Assembly (NCBI GenBank): GCA_025769875.1
Contig: JAGFNK010000059.1
Span: forward strand, 62,001-126,000
DNA: 64,000 nucleotides
Direction: 5' to 3'
DNA from: Russula earlei
Lineage: Eukaryota > Basidiomycota > Agaricomycetes > Russulales > Russulaceae
In this document: positions 27,201 through 40,698 of the stretch, one piece after another
Layout of the letters: each line of letters begins with the position of its first letter
Numbering within the stretch: the stretch's first letter is position 1
Translations under genes and position numbers: made by a program
Notes under the pieces: model-generated
The model's database searches: none
What the model saw: the letters and a program-made list of their open reading frames with translations, nothing else
What the model was told of the DNA's origin: nothing

Positions 27201-30200
27201 TTACCACCCCCCAGATCCCGTTCCCCAACCGCCATCGTTCTGGATAAGTGCCGCTCGTTGGCTCACACCAACCGGATCGGGCGCTCCAAACGCTGCCGAG
27301 GGCGGCGCAGCTCTCTGACCAAATGGCGTTTGATAACCTGCCAGGGGTGTCTGCGCATACCCGGAGACAGCCGACTGTGCTGGCGTTGCCCTTCCAGCCA
27401 TCGTAGATGGGTGGACGCTTTGTCCACCGTAGGGGTTTGGAGTACGCCCGGATGGGCGTAGACCCGGCGTTGCCATCCCTGACAATGCTGGTGTACGGCC
27501 TGGCGTGCGTGCTGCATATGGGGTCTTTCCACCAGCACCGCTCCCCAAATTCTGAGAATCGTGGATCTGACGAAGTTTGAAAGCGTCACAGAGTTCAGGA
27601 ACACCCGTCGCAGGCGTTTCGAAGAGGTAAAAGGCCTCTGGGGCAACACGGACAGGCTGAACGGAAATCAGGTCGGCTGCGCAGTGACAAAAGCGAACGA
27701 ACACACCCAAGTTTGAACTGTCGAACTTTTGTTTGCCAAGAAACAAAGGTTGAAGTGGCCAGGGCGCTTCCGGTTGAGAGTGAAGCCATATGCACTCTTT
27801 GACGGGTTCGCGGCGACGAAATTCTTCAGGAAGAGGTCTGAGGAGTCAAGCAGATGAGATACGTGTTGCGGAGACCGAAGCAATACGCACGGAGTTCATC
27901 CTCTGGTCCCGGTTTGAATTTTTCAAAAGCCATAAGCTCTTCGACCCGACGTGCTAACGCTTGGACATGATTGACAATCAGCTCGTCCAGATCCGAGAAC
28001 TCGTATTTGCCGTCAACTACAAGCTGCCCTCCAATACTTTGTCCGGTCGGGTCAGCATTCAGCTCAACAACGTCTATGTTTGGGGCAAGGTGCCATCACA
28101 TCAGGGAGGAGCAAATAATACAGTACGCTAAAACTTACCAATGTGCTGATACAATTTGAGGTCTACCTTCCACGTTACAGCGAGATGGTTCATCCCTTTG
28201 GATGAAGGCCTTATCACAACGTCACCTCGCTCTTGTTGGTCGAGGTAGGCTTCGGCTTCTTGAGAGTTGAAATTGTGGAAGTTTGGGTGTTTGATGACGC
28301 GGCGGGACCTGTCAACTTCTGCACGCTTCTTCCTCTCTTGCAGCTCTTTGTCTCGTTCCCATCTCGAGTAATTCCAGCATTCGTCATGTTTCACCCGACG
28401 GAATTGACTGTCACCCTCTTGCACATCGGCAGGCCGAGCGGAGAGTTCAACAATGATGTTGTCATGAGCAAAGTCGAGCCCGACGGCAACAATTACAGCG
28501 GCGATCGTCTGACCCTTCTTCACATAATTGTCAACACGTACAGGCAACGTCTGTTCATCTGTGAGGTAAGGAGCTTGGATAACGCCCTCAAGACCCGAAT
28601 CCAGGCGTACGCCAACGGTGGACTGCCTTAGCCACAAAACCAAAACGGAGACAATGAGTCCGACTCGCAAGGTGCGTTCTGTCTCGCCCGAAAGCATGGT
28701 GACGACTTCCCAGTCAGTAGGTCTTGGAAGAGGGTGTCGATTATCACCGAAGGGCCTGATTAGTTCGGAGCGAATCAAATTCAGCGTATGACGCTTGCGC
28801 TCCCCTCCAGAATCCATAAGGCTGATGGCAAACTCGTCAAGATTAAGCTCGTCCAACTTCTTCACACTGTCATCGTCTTCCATGATGAGCGACACAACGT
28901 GTGAAGGATGTTCACCGTGGATGTCCTCTTCATCAAGTTCGAGAGCATCCGTGGCCATCTTTCGCGCAAGGTCGTAGTCTTCGGGGTGAATACGCGTGCT
29001 GTCCAGAGGATCCTGTGAATCAGAATCTTCCGTATTCCTTGCCTTGGATGGCTTGGAAAATGATGACTCCTGGGGAATGCGAAGGAAGCCAGCCGCGTTC
29101 ATGAAAATCTTCGTCGTCAATAACGAAGCCTTGACGAATTGATCACGGTTCGAAAGATTTCCCCCCTGAAGAGAGATAAGCACGTAACAAAAAGTATAAT
29201 GCTATGAAGGCACTGACAAGTGAACCGATTTTTTTGACTAAGGCTTGAGCTTTCCTGGGCCCCAAACCACAGACGTAAGGAAGGAGGTGTTGATAGTAAG
29301 GGTCCGTTACGGCACGATTGATGTCGACCCCAATACGATTGACAGAGTCAATCAACACTCGTTCCATCGCTGTCAAGAGCTTCTCCGCGGGAATCAGGTG
29401 TTGAAATTCCTCCTCAAAGGTGATCGAAGTAATATTCGAGCCCAAAGCGGCGAACTCGTTCAGCGGATTTTGTAAGTAGCGAGCGAGACCGATGCAGTAT
29501 TTGATGATAGGTGAAAATGCCGAAAATTCATCGCCTACACGCTGGCTGTGCTGATACTTGCGCGCGACCTCGTCGAAAACGTACGTGATAGCTATCTGAG
29601 AGAATTCCTGAGCTTCGCTAGGATTAGCAAAGTTACCATCTTCAGCCCGAGTGACATGAAGGGTTTCCTTGATCTGTGAGGACAGCCTAGTGGTAGCCAC
29701 GGAAAACCCTCCAATTGTAATGATATCAGGTTTACGGCGGCGGACGAAGTCCCTGAATTCATCTTGGTACTCGAGGTCATTGAGATTGTCAATCCTAGTG
29801 TGTTCGCGGAGACGACCGGCCTCGTCTAAAAAGACGAGAGTGATATGATCCTTTTGAGGGTCACCTTTGCCCCAGGATACAGCCAAAACAGCCGGTGTCT
29901 CCCCCAATTGAAAATCGTCTACTTTGAAAAGGGGCAACATCAACCCTCTGAGAATACTCAGTGAGTGGTTGTCTGTCTGGTTGCATGGGTGATCTTACCT
30001 CGCGCAGCGATTCACCACACTGCCGAGACAGTAAATCTTCTACTTCCTCTCGTAACCATTCGCGGGTCCACTTGGCTCCGTGGGGTATGAGATGTTGGTC
30101 GATAGTCTCGGTGACGACCCGCCTCCGCTCGGCATTCCAAGCATTGACGGTGTCACTAAAACTATCGGAAACAAACGCAGTAGACAGGTCGTTTTCGAGA

Positions 30201-32405
30201 TCATTTTTTTCCTCATCTGACAGGGTGATTGAGACAATTACAAAGTGATTGGCTTCAGCTGCTAGGATGTTCAAAAACTGGTGGGTTGTGCGGAGATCTT
30301 CCACTGGTTTGTTATGCAGATATTTGAACGCCTATTGTGGCATAAGTACCCGTGGCACATCGGGAAACAGAGGCGTACAAAGTACGGGTGATGCTCGTCG
30401 ATCTTGTTCAGACCCCTCTCGGTAGGTTGAACGGAGACTCGTGCGAATGTCTTGAACTTCTGCCGAACCACCTGGCGCAAAAGTGGATCTTTGCCTAGCT
30501 CCGTCGCAATGATCATTCGAGCACGGCGAAGCAGCTCCGAGGATGGCAGTGCTTTGGCGGGATCAGGATCCACAAACTGTTCTGCATACGATTCCGGTCC
30601 CTATATCCTGATCGTCCACCCAGTAAGACTTCCCTCCCGACACAAAATTCATGACAATATCTTGCGGTTTTATGCCAAAACCCTGGGGAAAAAATCAGCC
30701 TGGAACGACAGTGGGTAATGCAATCATACCTCAGCGAGTTTTGAGACCACACTATGTTTCGCTAGCTCGTAAGACGATATTCGACTGGGCAACTTTTTCT
30801 TTTTGATACCCGTGGCCGGATCTTCATCGTCGTAGAAGCGTAATTCGAACTGGTCCCGATTCTTGCTAGAGCTCTTGTATTTCAATCCCAGCCATTCGGT
30901 AGCATCTGAGACCATTTCAACGCTGTCCATCTTCCGCCGAATTTCCGTCTCATAGTATTCGTCGTTGACACCTAGGCGCAGATAATAGGTTTCAAGAACC
31001 CTCCTTCGCTCCAGGAGCGAACGATACTTTTGGCCAAGGTCAAAGACGCGCCAAAGTTCGCCCAGTGATAGCAATTCAACACGAGTTCGAATATCTTGAG
31101 AGTTAAAATACGAAATGTAGTCACGTTTGTGCACCCAAACGTACGGAACCTCATATTCGTGAATAAACAGGCACCTGAGGGAAAATGTGATCGACGTAAC
31201 AAGCTCTTCCAGGAGATGGAAATATTGCCCATCTTGACGGAAGTAGTCTCGCTCCTTGCGATCCGATAAACGGGTTAAAACCCAAGTCGAAGCATCATCC
31301 AGATCATCCAGGGCTAGAGGCAAAAGTGTTGACAGACCCGATGACTGCGTGAGAGTCGATGCAGCAAGCTGGAGGCGTTCTGGAGTATCCTGGTAACGGA
31401 TCAAATCGTCTTCCTCCGTAAGTAACCTGTCTCGAATTTCGGATGGCTCAAAGACCTGGCGGCGTTCATTAATACCGGGGACAGGACATAAAATCAGAAC
31501 CTACATCTTGGAAAGTCGTGTCATATTTAACGGGAACATCGTGGTAGTTGTCTTCATCATCAACCAACGCCCACTCATAGTCTCTGCCGTCACCAAAGAC
31601 CTCGTAGATTTCATCCCAGGCGCTAAAGGGAATCAGCATTCAGCCAACAATACCTGATTCAAACCCACCTTGCATCAATACCAGTCAGCTCTGGATGGGA
31701 ACCAAGGGCCTTTCGCCGCTCCTTCTCTAATCGTCTCCGCTCCCTCCTTCGTTCCTCCCTTTCCTCTTCGTCCATGTCACCGTGGCCTTCCTCTTCATCG
31801 TCGTAGTCGATAAAGTCGTCCATATCTTCATCCTCCTCACGGCCGCCCGGAACCTTGTCATCGTCCCAAATGTGGGAGATGTCATTTGTCCGCCGCGTCG
31901 TTCGGCCGCCTATGTCAAGATCATCTTCCGAAGACTCGACTATGGACTTCCGCCTGGACGTTGAGGCTACAAGTGGAGAACCGGTATCGCGTCCACGCCT
32001 TAAACGGGTTAGTTTGTTCTTGCTGCGTGCAAAGGTTTCGCCGGTGTTTTCTTCAAGAAGTTCAAGGTCATCATCCTCTAGAACCTCGTCATCATTTAGG
32101 GCTAACAGGCAAGGTGATGCATGTCATCAAGTTTTCACTCCGGACAGGAACGGACAGAACGGACCTCGCGTATGACGTTTTTTACGCCTTTTACGCTTAA
32201 GCCTTCTGTCGTCTTCATCTGAAATATCCTCTTCCTCCACGTCCTCGTCCACTATAAAGCCCTCTCTAATTCGACGCGCCTCCTCCTCGTCTTCCTCTGG
32301 TTCTTCAGAGCTGTCTGCTGAAAGGACATCGTTGGGTTCTTCCTCTGCATCATCAACTTCTCGTGGTCCTTCTCGAGATTCGAGCTCCGTAGGAGGCGAG
32401 GACAT
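27201..32405 (-). CDS. SPT6: transcription elongation factor SPT6
   Basis: Spliced, about 1,500 residues, stop at 27201. A histone H3-H4 chaperone that travels with RNA polymerase II. The N-terminus is highly acidic (DAEEEPNDVLSADSSEEPEE, EEEDISDEDDRRLKRKRRKK). Following exons give the tex-like helical core, the YqgF-like domain (about 29600-29940, VLAVSWGKG to PDIITIGGFS), a helix-hairpin-helix segment (LPYVCGLGPRKAQALVKKIG near 29240), an S1 domain (LEGVIQAPYLTD, VKKGQTIAAVIVAV near 28500-28600) and an SH2 domain (VIKHPNFHNFNSQEAE, GDVVIRPSSKG near 28210-28300). The tail is a Gly/Thr/Pro repeat region (GRTPALSG, GRTPNPYGG). Start at 32405 is preferred for the family-like acidic N-terminus; an in-frame ATG at 32453 would add 16 residues. 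Confidence 0.95.
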
Positions 32406-32529
32406 GATGGAGCGGCGAGAATTGACGTGAATGGAGGTGCGGTGTGCAGGCACAAGGGACGAGACAAATTCAGCCGAGCGCTGTCAGGCGCAAAACAGAT
32501 TAGTCAGCATACCCTCTTGGTGAAGGCCA
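32406..32529. promoter_or_regulatory. shared divergent promoter, SPT6 / RLP24
   Basis: 124 bp between start codons of a transcription elongation factor and a ribosome-assembly factor. If SPT6 starts at 32453, the gap falls to 76 bp. No TATA box seen. Confidence 0.4.
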
Positions 32530-33328
32530 ATGCGGATCGAAAAGTGTTACTTCTGCTCGAAAAGCGTGTACCCTGGTCACGGTGCGGGACATAACGTGAA
32601 TCTGTTCAGCTGTTTTATTGTGATTGCTTAGGTTCCGCTTTCGTCAGAAATGATGCAAAAGTTTTTCGATTTTGCACTTCAAAGTAAGTCGCATGGTTTT
32701 CCGTGCCAACAACATACCTGGCTTACAGCCACGCTCAACTCGTAGATGCCATAAAAACTTCAAGTAAGACGGTCATTTATTCCTTTTGCTGGATCCCCCT
32801 CCCTGATACCTGTGTTAGAATGAAGCGAAATCCGCGAAAAGTGAGGTGGACTAAGGCTTTCAGAAAGGCCGCGGGCAAGGAGATGGTCATCGTGCGGATT
32901 ACATTCTTCTCTCTTATCTCCTGTTGTACTGACCTGGATCGATCATAGGATTCTACCATTGATTTCGAGAAACGCCGGAATGTCCCAGTTCGCTATGACC
33001 GTGATCTCTTGCAGACCACACTACATGCAATGAAACGGGTTGCGGAAGTTAAGAAACGAAGAGAACATGCGTTCTGGAAGAACAGGTATTTGACAAGAGT
33101 GTCACGTAGTAAGGGGGCTGAAAAATGTCCAGGATGGCTACCAGTCGGGAGAAACTCAAAGCTCATCGTAAGAAGGTATCTGAAAGTCGAACCGCTGTCC
33201 GCTTGCTCGAACCAGTGGCCGATAAATCATCACCCGAGAGGATTAAAACAAAGATCAAGGGCGCAGAGAAGCGTACGAGTGCTCTTGTTGTTGGAGAAGG
33301 TCGATCCATGAGCATGGAGATTGACTAG
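32530..33328 (+). CDS. RLP24: ribosome biogenesis factor RLP24
   Basis: Six exons: 32530-32581, 32632-32683, 32746-32763, 32819-32891, 32949-33085, 33133-33328; 528 nt, 175 residues. Placeholder for ribosomal protein eL24 on pre-60S particles, released in the cytoplasm by the AAA ATPase Drg1. Starts [18 protein letters not shown], the CxxC zinc knuckle, followed by FCTSKCH (second CxxxC pair) and the [20 protein letters not shown] block. The [18 protein letters not shown] segment is diagnostic of RLP24 rather than eL24 itself. One exon is only 18 nt. It is slightly shorter than yeast RLP24 (199 residues), with the difference in the C-terminal tail. Confidence 0.95.
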
Positions 33329-33493
33329 TCATCAAGATGGCAGTACGAGGTGTGGGTTACCAATTGTTTGTGCACTTATACGCATGTGACTATCGTTTTA
33401 CAACGTCATGATACATACACACGAGCCGAGAGCAACATAAAAATCACAGCGGGTATGTACTCGTAAGTGTTAGAGACTGCATTCGTAATCTAT

Positions 33494-36400
33494 CTATCGG
33501 TGTTTGTATTTTGCGGCGTTCTCGTGGCGAATCTCTGGGTCCATGGAGTTATGAAGCCCAAGTAAGGTTTTACTAACCGCCTCGCTTGCGCCAATCATGG
33601 GCCTCAAGACAGCGATCGGTACTGCTCGAATGACGGCACGTACCGGTCCCTAGATGATGGTTTGTGAACCCGCATAGAACTGAACATTGATGAGCATACC
33701 TCACTCCCCGAACGTTCGAAAACTTCCATGGGGACTGCGAGAATTGTTTGCGCTGCTGAGCCGAGATTCCGCCTTATGCTCGTGTACGCAGATTGTATAC
33801 CCTCCTGTATGTCGACCGGCTGTTGGGCATACCTGCTGATAGGGTCTGCAGTTTCGGTATCCGAAGCTGGATCATGGAGACCAGTGTCAACGGCATCCTC
33901 GGATGGGAGCGGCACTGTTTCAGCGAGGATGGTCTCGTTGAATTTACTCCCCAGTACGTTCTCTGCCTGTTCTAGGATGACCTGTGTTCCAGTTGCTAGA
34001 TGAGCACCCAGTTTGATTGCTTCCATCGCGGTAGACCTGACGAAAGCCTTCGTTCCCTTTTGTAGCCCACGCACTACGCGCCCATCCTTCCTATACTGGG
34101 CGATTGGTAGCAGAACTAGATCTGCAACACCTGAACCGACATTCACAACCGAGCGGATAGGTGAGACACCCGAGATCACATCCACAAGTTGAGTGGCTTT
34201 GACGTCAGGGGTCCACAAGTCGTTCAACATGTCAAAAAACCTCGGCCATCCAGCAACCTATGAAAAAGTAAGGTCATAATAGGTTGAAGAAAAGTATCGA
34301 TGACCCACCCCAAAAAGCGTGAGACGTCTCAATGTCATCTCTGCACCGTCAAAATGGAAGAAGTTCATCAGCTCGATGGTCCTTCCCTCCCGCAAGGCGC
34401 GGTAATCCACCCTTCTTGGTTTATAATCCAGTTTCAGTACGACAGGATAGACCTCTGCTCGTTCTGTGACCCGTCCACACCCATCAGTCCAAAGCAGTGT
34501 CGTTGAACAACAAAAGAAAGCGTACGAAGGTATGTTTCACTTCTGGGCTCCGTCTCTGTTGCGCTATTGTGATTTTGGAAGTTGAAAAACTTCTTAAGAA
34601 AGTCCAAAGCATCTTGGTCAACATGAAGGCGAAGGGGCAAGATTTTAACCTGGAGAAAGATAAGTATAATGTAAAGGTTCAACGACCGCAATCATGAACT
34701 TACGCGTAACCTGGTCTCCTCTGATGTATTTCCTGGCACGGGATGGACAACTCGTAGTTCTATGCGAACCATGTCAGATCCTGTCTCTCGAATGTTGCCA
34801 CGCGAATCAGAGCGGAGTGCTGTGAGGAATTTTCTCCAGGTAGATGTCTTCACATGATCTAGGATTTCGATATCCCTGACAGTGGCGAAAGTTCTAGACA
34901 CGATCTCGTCATTTGGAATAAATTTGACAGTTTCAGTGAACAAGCCGGATAGACGAATCTCAATGCTGGGACTACGTGATCTTGTGAGACGCCGGCCGTG
35001 AAGCCTTGTATGTGGGACATGCGGCCTTCCGGACGACGTGGGACGTAATGATTGCCATGAGCTGACGCTAGCTATGTCGTCATCTTCCCTTAACTGTTCG
35101 TCTATAGCTGCGATCAGTGCATCTGGTTCCATTTCGTCTGCATCTTGATCGAGGCCAACATGAATGGAGTTGAACAGGAGGGTGTTTGTGGGATCGATGC
35201 TAGGGTCGTATGCTTGCCCACTGGCGACTAACTGTTTGATTCGAGTGAGGCGTCGTTTCATTTTCTTCACTTCATCTTCAATGACTTTACGAGTTGTGGC
35301 CCAGTCATAGCCCTCATAAAAGTACAATGTGATATCGCCTTGACGTACAACCACACGATCTAATTCTCCTGCTAGCCTATATGACGATTACCATCTCATC
35401 GACAGACGAATGACCGCGGATACTTACTGGGGGCTCACTTCTACTAATGTAGGCAGCGTATTGAAGAAGTTCTCGACGACATGCAGTCCGGTTGGATCGA
35501 GAAGTTTGACGGTTTCACCCCCGACGCTGGATATGACCCCATGGCCGGTAGGATACGATAGTAAATCGGCGTTGTCCGTCCGTTCGGTTTCGCATGGATC
35601 ATCCATAGCTATGTCGTCATCATTAAGCTCACGGAGACCAGCGGCAGCCCCGAAAGACACATCCAAATAGTCTGGATTTGAGGGAAGGTCGTCGTAGATC
35701 ATATCTGGAGCAGCACCGACCTCTGGGACACTTTGAAATGCCTGCTGATCAATGGAGTCTGGACCAGGTATGTCAATGTGACAGAAATATGGGACCATGT
35801 GGGCGGTTACATGCGAGTTCGTTTGAGGAGCTCTCCTGAGCAGACACAACTGTTGGCCGCTTTGGCAAGGACTCCGAGGGAATATCCCTAGCCGAGTAGT
35901 AAACGTAGTACGCGACTTTGCGAAGAAATGCAGTACATACTGTCGACTACGTTCTGCTTCAAAGGCTGTTCCAAGATCACCGAAATACAGTCCCAAAGTG
36001 GATCCTGTATCGGCACAGAGGTGGATTCGAATATTGATACGATCGACGGTAATCTGGAAATTGAATCAGGAAGGTGCAAAAGAGAGTCTCGGGTTGTGAA
36101 CCTCAGATTGAGCCACTCCACTATCGAGTCGCCTGAGCGTGAGGGCAAGATCGGAAATTTCACTGATGGGCGCATATCCCAATCTCTTTCGTGACAGTCA
36201 GACATAGATATGAATCGAGTAAACGAGGACATGCCTTCCAGTACAGTGGACTCTGAACGTCGGGCTGACGTCGATTACTCAAGTCTTGAATAGCTTCGAG
36301 ATGATTATCGGTGAATAATGTCGTCAGTGCGCGTCCAGCTATACGTAATCGAATATCGGGCGAGTCTCCAACCAGCTCTGTGCAGAGATCGACATTCCCA

Positions 36401-39400
36401 AAATGAACAACGAAGGCACCAGTATGATGTGGGGCGAATAATCGTGCCGATCCCTCCCTGATCATTACTGTGATTTGAGTTCGCTCGCTGGGAACAACGG
36501 ACTCGAACACCTGGATTGGTGCGATGACTATCACGGTCCAATCAACGGAGAAAATTACCTACGCCTGGAGGAGGCCTTGCAAATGAGACAAGTGCACCTA
36601 TCCTTTTCATATCGGGGATGAAATTGAGCGTAAATCCATTTAAGCTTAACTTAACTCGGGATTCCTTTGAATTAATGTCTGGCAAGGCTCTTGAAGAAAA
36701 CAGCAGCTTGATGACTGGCTCCGGTGTCGAGAACTACACGTCAAGTCAGTGTGTATATCAGTTGTCGCAACAAATTAATTACCAGGCTGCGCGGAACTGC
36801 CGGTGACAGTACCGGATATGGGAATGGGTTCACCACGTCTTGCACTGTGATCCGCATTATGGAGATTGTCACCGCGGTCTCATCCTGAAGAAAATCGTCA
36901 GATACACAGCAGTGGGAAAGGTTGAGCACGTACTTTCCCTTCCGGCTTGAATTCCAGGAGGGCGTCGACATCAGATATAAAGACGCCAAGTGGCTCCATG
37001 GAACGAGATTCTCCCTCGATTCGAGGAACTATGAGTCTCAAAGAAGCTACGTCCAATAAGAGACAGTTCATTTTATTTGGGAAGGATTTTACCTTCTGAT
37101 ATGGCCACCTTGATGATACCTTCTGTCGAGAGCTCCATGTGATCAGGTGAAGTTTCATCCACGGCGATCTCGACGCTGCCTTGCTTGCTGCTTGAGAAAA
37201 ACCTGCTTCCAACCAGGCTTGGATTTCGAGACGAGTTCTCTTGCACTGCTTCGTTTGAGGACGCCATGGTTCGTTCTAATAGTAGTGACACATCGTCAAT
37301 CCAGAATTGCAAGCTGTCAAAAAGTGGCTTAGAAAGAGCCACAAGAATCGATGGTAATCCAATCTCCGCAACGACTGCAGCACGACGTCTGCTCATTCTC
37401 CCTGATAGAGAATGGGAATTTTGAAACAGCTTCACGAAGGCAAACCGTCTTATAGGAGATTCATCGTCGGGGAAACGAACATGATCCTGGGGAACCTCCA
37501 CTTCACTTTCTGCGACCGAAGACAATGGTCCGATTGAACAGAAACCCGTGGCGATTTCGGCCCTCGGAGGGGAGCAAGCCAACAACAAACTCCGCCATTC
37601 TACGTTGAGCAACTGATTGTCCCATGAATTCGTTGTTGATTCGGTGTTCGCATCGAGCGGACAAGGATTCATCTCCCTACGTGGCGACCACGAAGCCAAC
37701 GTTAATCCATGGATGTCAAGTACCACGGCACCAGATCTTTGGAGAACTGATGGAGGTGGTGGGCACCGTAGTTGAACTCTAATTAAGGTGAAGTTGATGT
37801 CGAACTCTGTTCGACCATCTCGGTGAGATTGGACCTATTGTTTCAGCTTAGAAGGCAGGGTCCGAATAAGCGATACAGATGATACCTGAGTGTATCCCCG
37901 CATTCTTCTCTGGCCTGGAGATGACCCCTCTGAAGGTGATTCCTTGGATAAATAGTCAACAGAGAGGTTGAGCTCCTCGAGCTCCTGCTGATGGATTCGT
38001 TGTAGAGCAGCCCGATATGAACTTGAACGTGGGGTAAGATCCCCGCCGCTGGGCTGTCTGCGAGCACATCCATGACCTTCTTCGGTTTCAGAGAAACCAG
38101 ATCTGCCGCGCGTAACCGAAAGAATATCCAAAAAATCGAATGCGGCCGCAATGTTTCGCATATCGACGAAGATATGTACAGGGACGATATTTATGTGGAT
38201 GCTGCATGTCGATTCGGGGGTGCCACCCATCCCTTGGTCCTTTGGTGATGATAATAACACCCATCCAGATAAGGCAGATTCGGTGGCATATGTTTCTTCG
38301 GAGTGTGCAGTGGGACCAGGTATGACAGGAGGAGGTATGGGTCGATCGCCTGCTGCATGATTCCTCTGGAAGCGCCGATAATTCGGCCGCGGCTTCACTC
38401 GCCAAAGGGACAGCTTTGCCTGAGATGTCCAATTGTTTTCGCAAGTCCAGTCCAAGATTTCAAACTCAGGCAAGGCGGGGAACGCTTTCCGAACAAATTC
38501 AGGAGAGATATCGACATGGTGTTCCATGCTGGGAGGTGGATGGTGCTCGAGACGATACTGGGTAGACAGAGATGGGTCCGTTAATAAGATAGGTAACGCA
38601 AACGCTTCCTGAGCCGTTATATCGCTGCGTACGCAGAAGGCGAATACCGATAGATCGTCAGCAGAGAAACTGATGTGGCTTGAGGTTGTGCCCTTTACAA
38701 CTGGATTTCTCCCTGGCAGGTGTTCTAAGCCCGGCGTAGGTTCATCTATGAGCTGTTGCAAGGTAGTGGACACAGACAAATCAACCCGGAGCCTATCAAC
38801 GAGTAGACGGGTATAACTGTGGTTAGTCTTCGGAGGTGTCAGTGGGTGGGTGAAGAAGTCGGCTAGAGGAACATCGCGTGAGGGGTTCATAAGCGGCGGC
38901 AGAGCGGATTGTAACAATAAGACTAAACCGCGGATCTGTATCGTGAGGGTTGCTTGATCAAGCAAGGATAACGGGGGAACCACGAAGCCAGCGTTTTGAG
39001 AAATCTGGGGTTTGATACTTGGACCTGAATCTGATCCAATCGCAGAGGTGACATCTAGTATGGCATTTATCTGCGCGGCGCTCAAGGCGCAAGCAATGAT
39101 TGCAACAGTGACCGAAATTTGGAGGTTCGGTTGTAGGGAGTCAGGCTCAGATTGGTCTGATCCAGAAGCATGGGGGGTTAATTGGGTTTGTACAGGTGTC
39201 TTTGGTGAAACCGGAAGGGCTAATGTTGTGACGTGAACGACAATGGATTCCGTAGCAAATAGGGTTATGAATCGGTGAGATATTTCATCTTCCATTGCTT
39301 TATCGGCTTGCGATAGCAAACAGTTGTCCACAGTGCCATCGCCGGAGTTTGGCCTTCTGTCATCGGTTCCGATGTCCTGCGAATGAATGACAGTGGCCTC

Positions 39401-40523
39401 GCAGCTTCCACGATCCAGGTCAGGGTTCTGTGTCGTCAAAGCACTTTGAAAACTGCCGCTAGTTGAAGGTGAACTCGATCGTGAATGGTCCTGAAGAACA
39501 GAGTCTACGGACGGCAGGGTTTCGTTTGAGACTGACGTGGCCTCTAAGGAGGTGGAAGGTAGATGTGAAGAGGGAAATGTGATTGTGGAAGAAGACATCG
39601 CTCCGTTGTCTGTTCGATGTGAAGGTGCGTTGGGCTCCCAGGGAGCAGAAGGAAAATGACTGGATGCCAGCGATTCCGACGTATTAAGGTCACAGTGCGC
39701 TATCTCTATTCCCGAAATGACAGCTGTTCGAGTCGACGCGTCATGCCCAGCGGTCAGCCTCCCGTAGCGAATTTCGGAAATCGTAAGCCTGAAACTTGAA
39801 CGACCCGGAAGAATAACAGTAATGCGAATATCCTTCGCGGTGAATTTGAATTGTGTGAGAAGGTACTCGAACATACTCGCGAACACTGAGATTCCTGTGG
39901 GGTCCACATCCGAGAGGGCCTCAGGGTCGTCTCTTGGAATGTTGAGTCCGCCTGGTACATAGTCGCCATCACTGCCCGTATGGGAGGTCTCACTAGATCG
40001 GAAAGCTTGAAAATCTCCGTGCTCTCTTCACGCGTGATCTTTTCGTGAGCGAATAGTTGAGCAGCCTCCGATATGGAATCTGTGAGGTTCGTCGATGGGA
40101 ATGGAACATCGTTTTCCACCCGGGGAATGAGATGAAAGATGAGATCTGGTGAGTGAACGGACAGCTCCACGCCATTCGTGAGGGGGTTAGGCCAGGGCAT
40201 GCGAACCGAAACAGACGCGATGCAACCCTCGTGAAGTTGTATCGGCAAGCCGGAAAGTAAGGTATTGATAGACTCACATGACAATTTAGATATAATCCAG
40301 TTTAAATGGGTAGACTCACAGTACACTCAAGTTCCAAGTCATTGACAGTGAGGTTTCCTGAGCCAATCGCCGAGGCTATTTGTTCGACATCTAGCTGCCC
40401 GGGTTTGAGAAGGTGGCCTAGGAATCTCTTAAGGATGAAGGAGAAGAATTTACGTTGCAGGTTGGGAAGAATAGAGACATCAAACTTTGGAAACGTGAAC
40501 CAGGAGGGAACCCAGGAAGGCAT
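33494..40523 (-). CDS. ATG2: autophagy-related protein 2 (bridge-like lipid transfer protein)
   Basis: Large spliced gene, ATG 40523, stop TAG at 33494, around 2,000 residues. ATG2 channels phospholipid from the endoplasmic reticulum to the growing phagophore with Atg9 and Atg18. The N-terminal chorein-type region is clear: WFTFPKFDVSIL, LKRFLGHLLKPGQLDVEQI, IGSGNLTVNDLELE. The middle is long, beta-rich and Ser-rich with divergent sequence, as in other ATG2 proteins. The C-terminal ATG_C domain is highly conserved (34200-33960): LWTPDVKATQLVDVISGVSP, NVGSGVADLVLLPI, YRKDGRVVRGLQKGTKAFVR. It ends at about 33494 with HNSMDPEIRHENAAKYKHR. Exon borders in the middle were not resolved one by one. 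Confidence 0.95.
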
Positions 40524-40698
40524 TATTCACTCTGGACTTGCGGGACCCTTTGGTGGCCCTTGCTGGCAATGAAAGGGCAAGATTACGTCACACCATGTGA
40601 TCATCCAATTCATCATCTTATCTTGGGTCGATCTTATCGTCTCGTATAGAAATTAATGGTAAAATCCCTGGCGAAACAACCTTTCGTTGGAAGAAAAC

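Noticed and set aside
26811..27461. 217-codon plus-strand open frame starting at an ATG
   Set aside because: It is antisense to the SPT6 3' exon for its second half, has no recognisable domain or splice context, and its composition mirrors the opposite-strand coding sequence.
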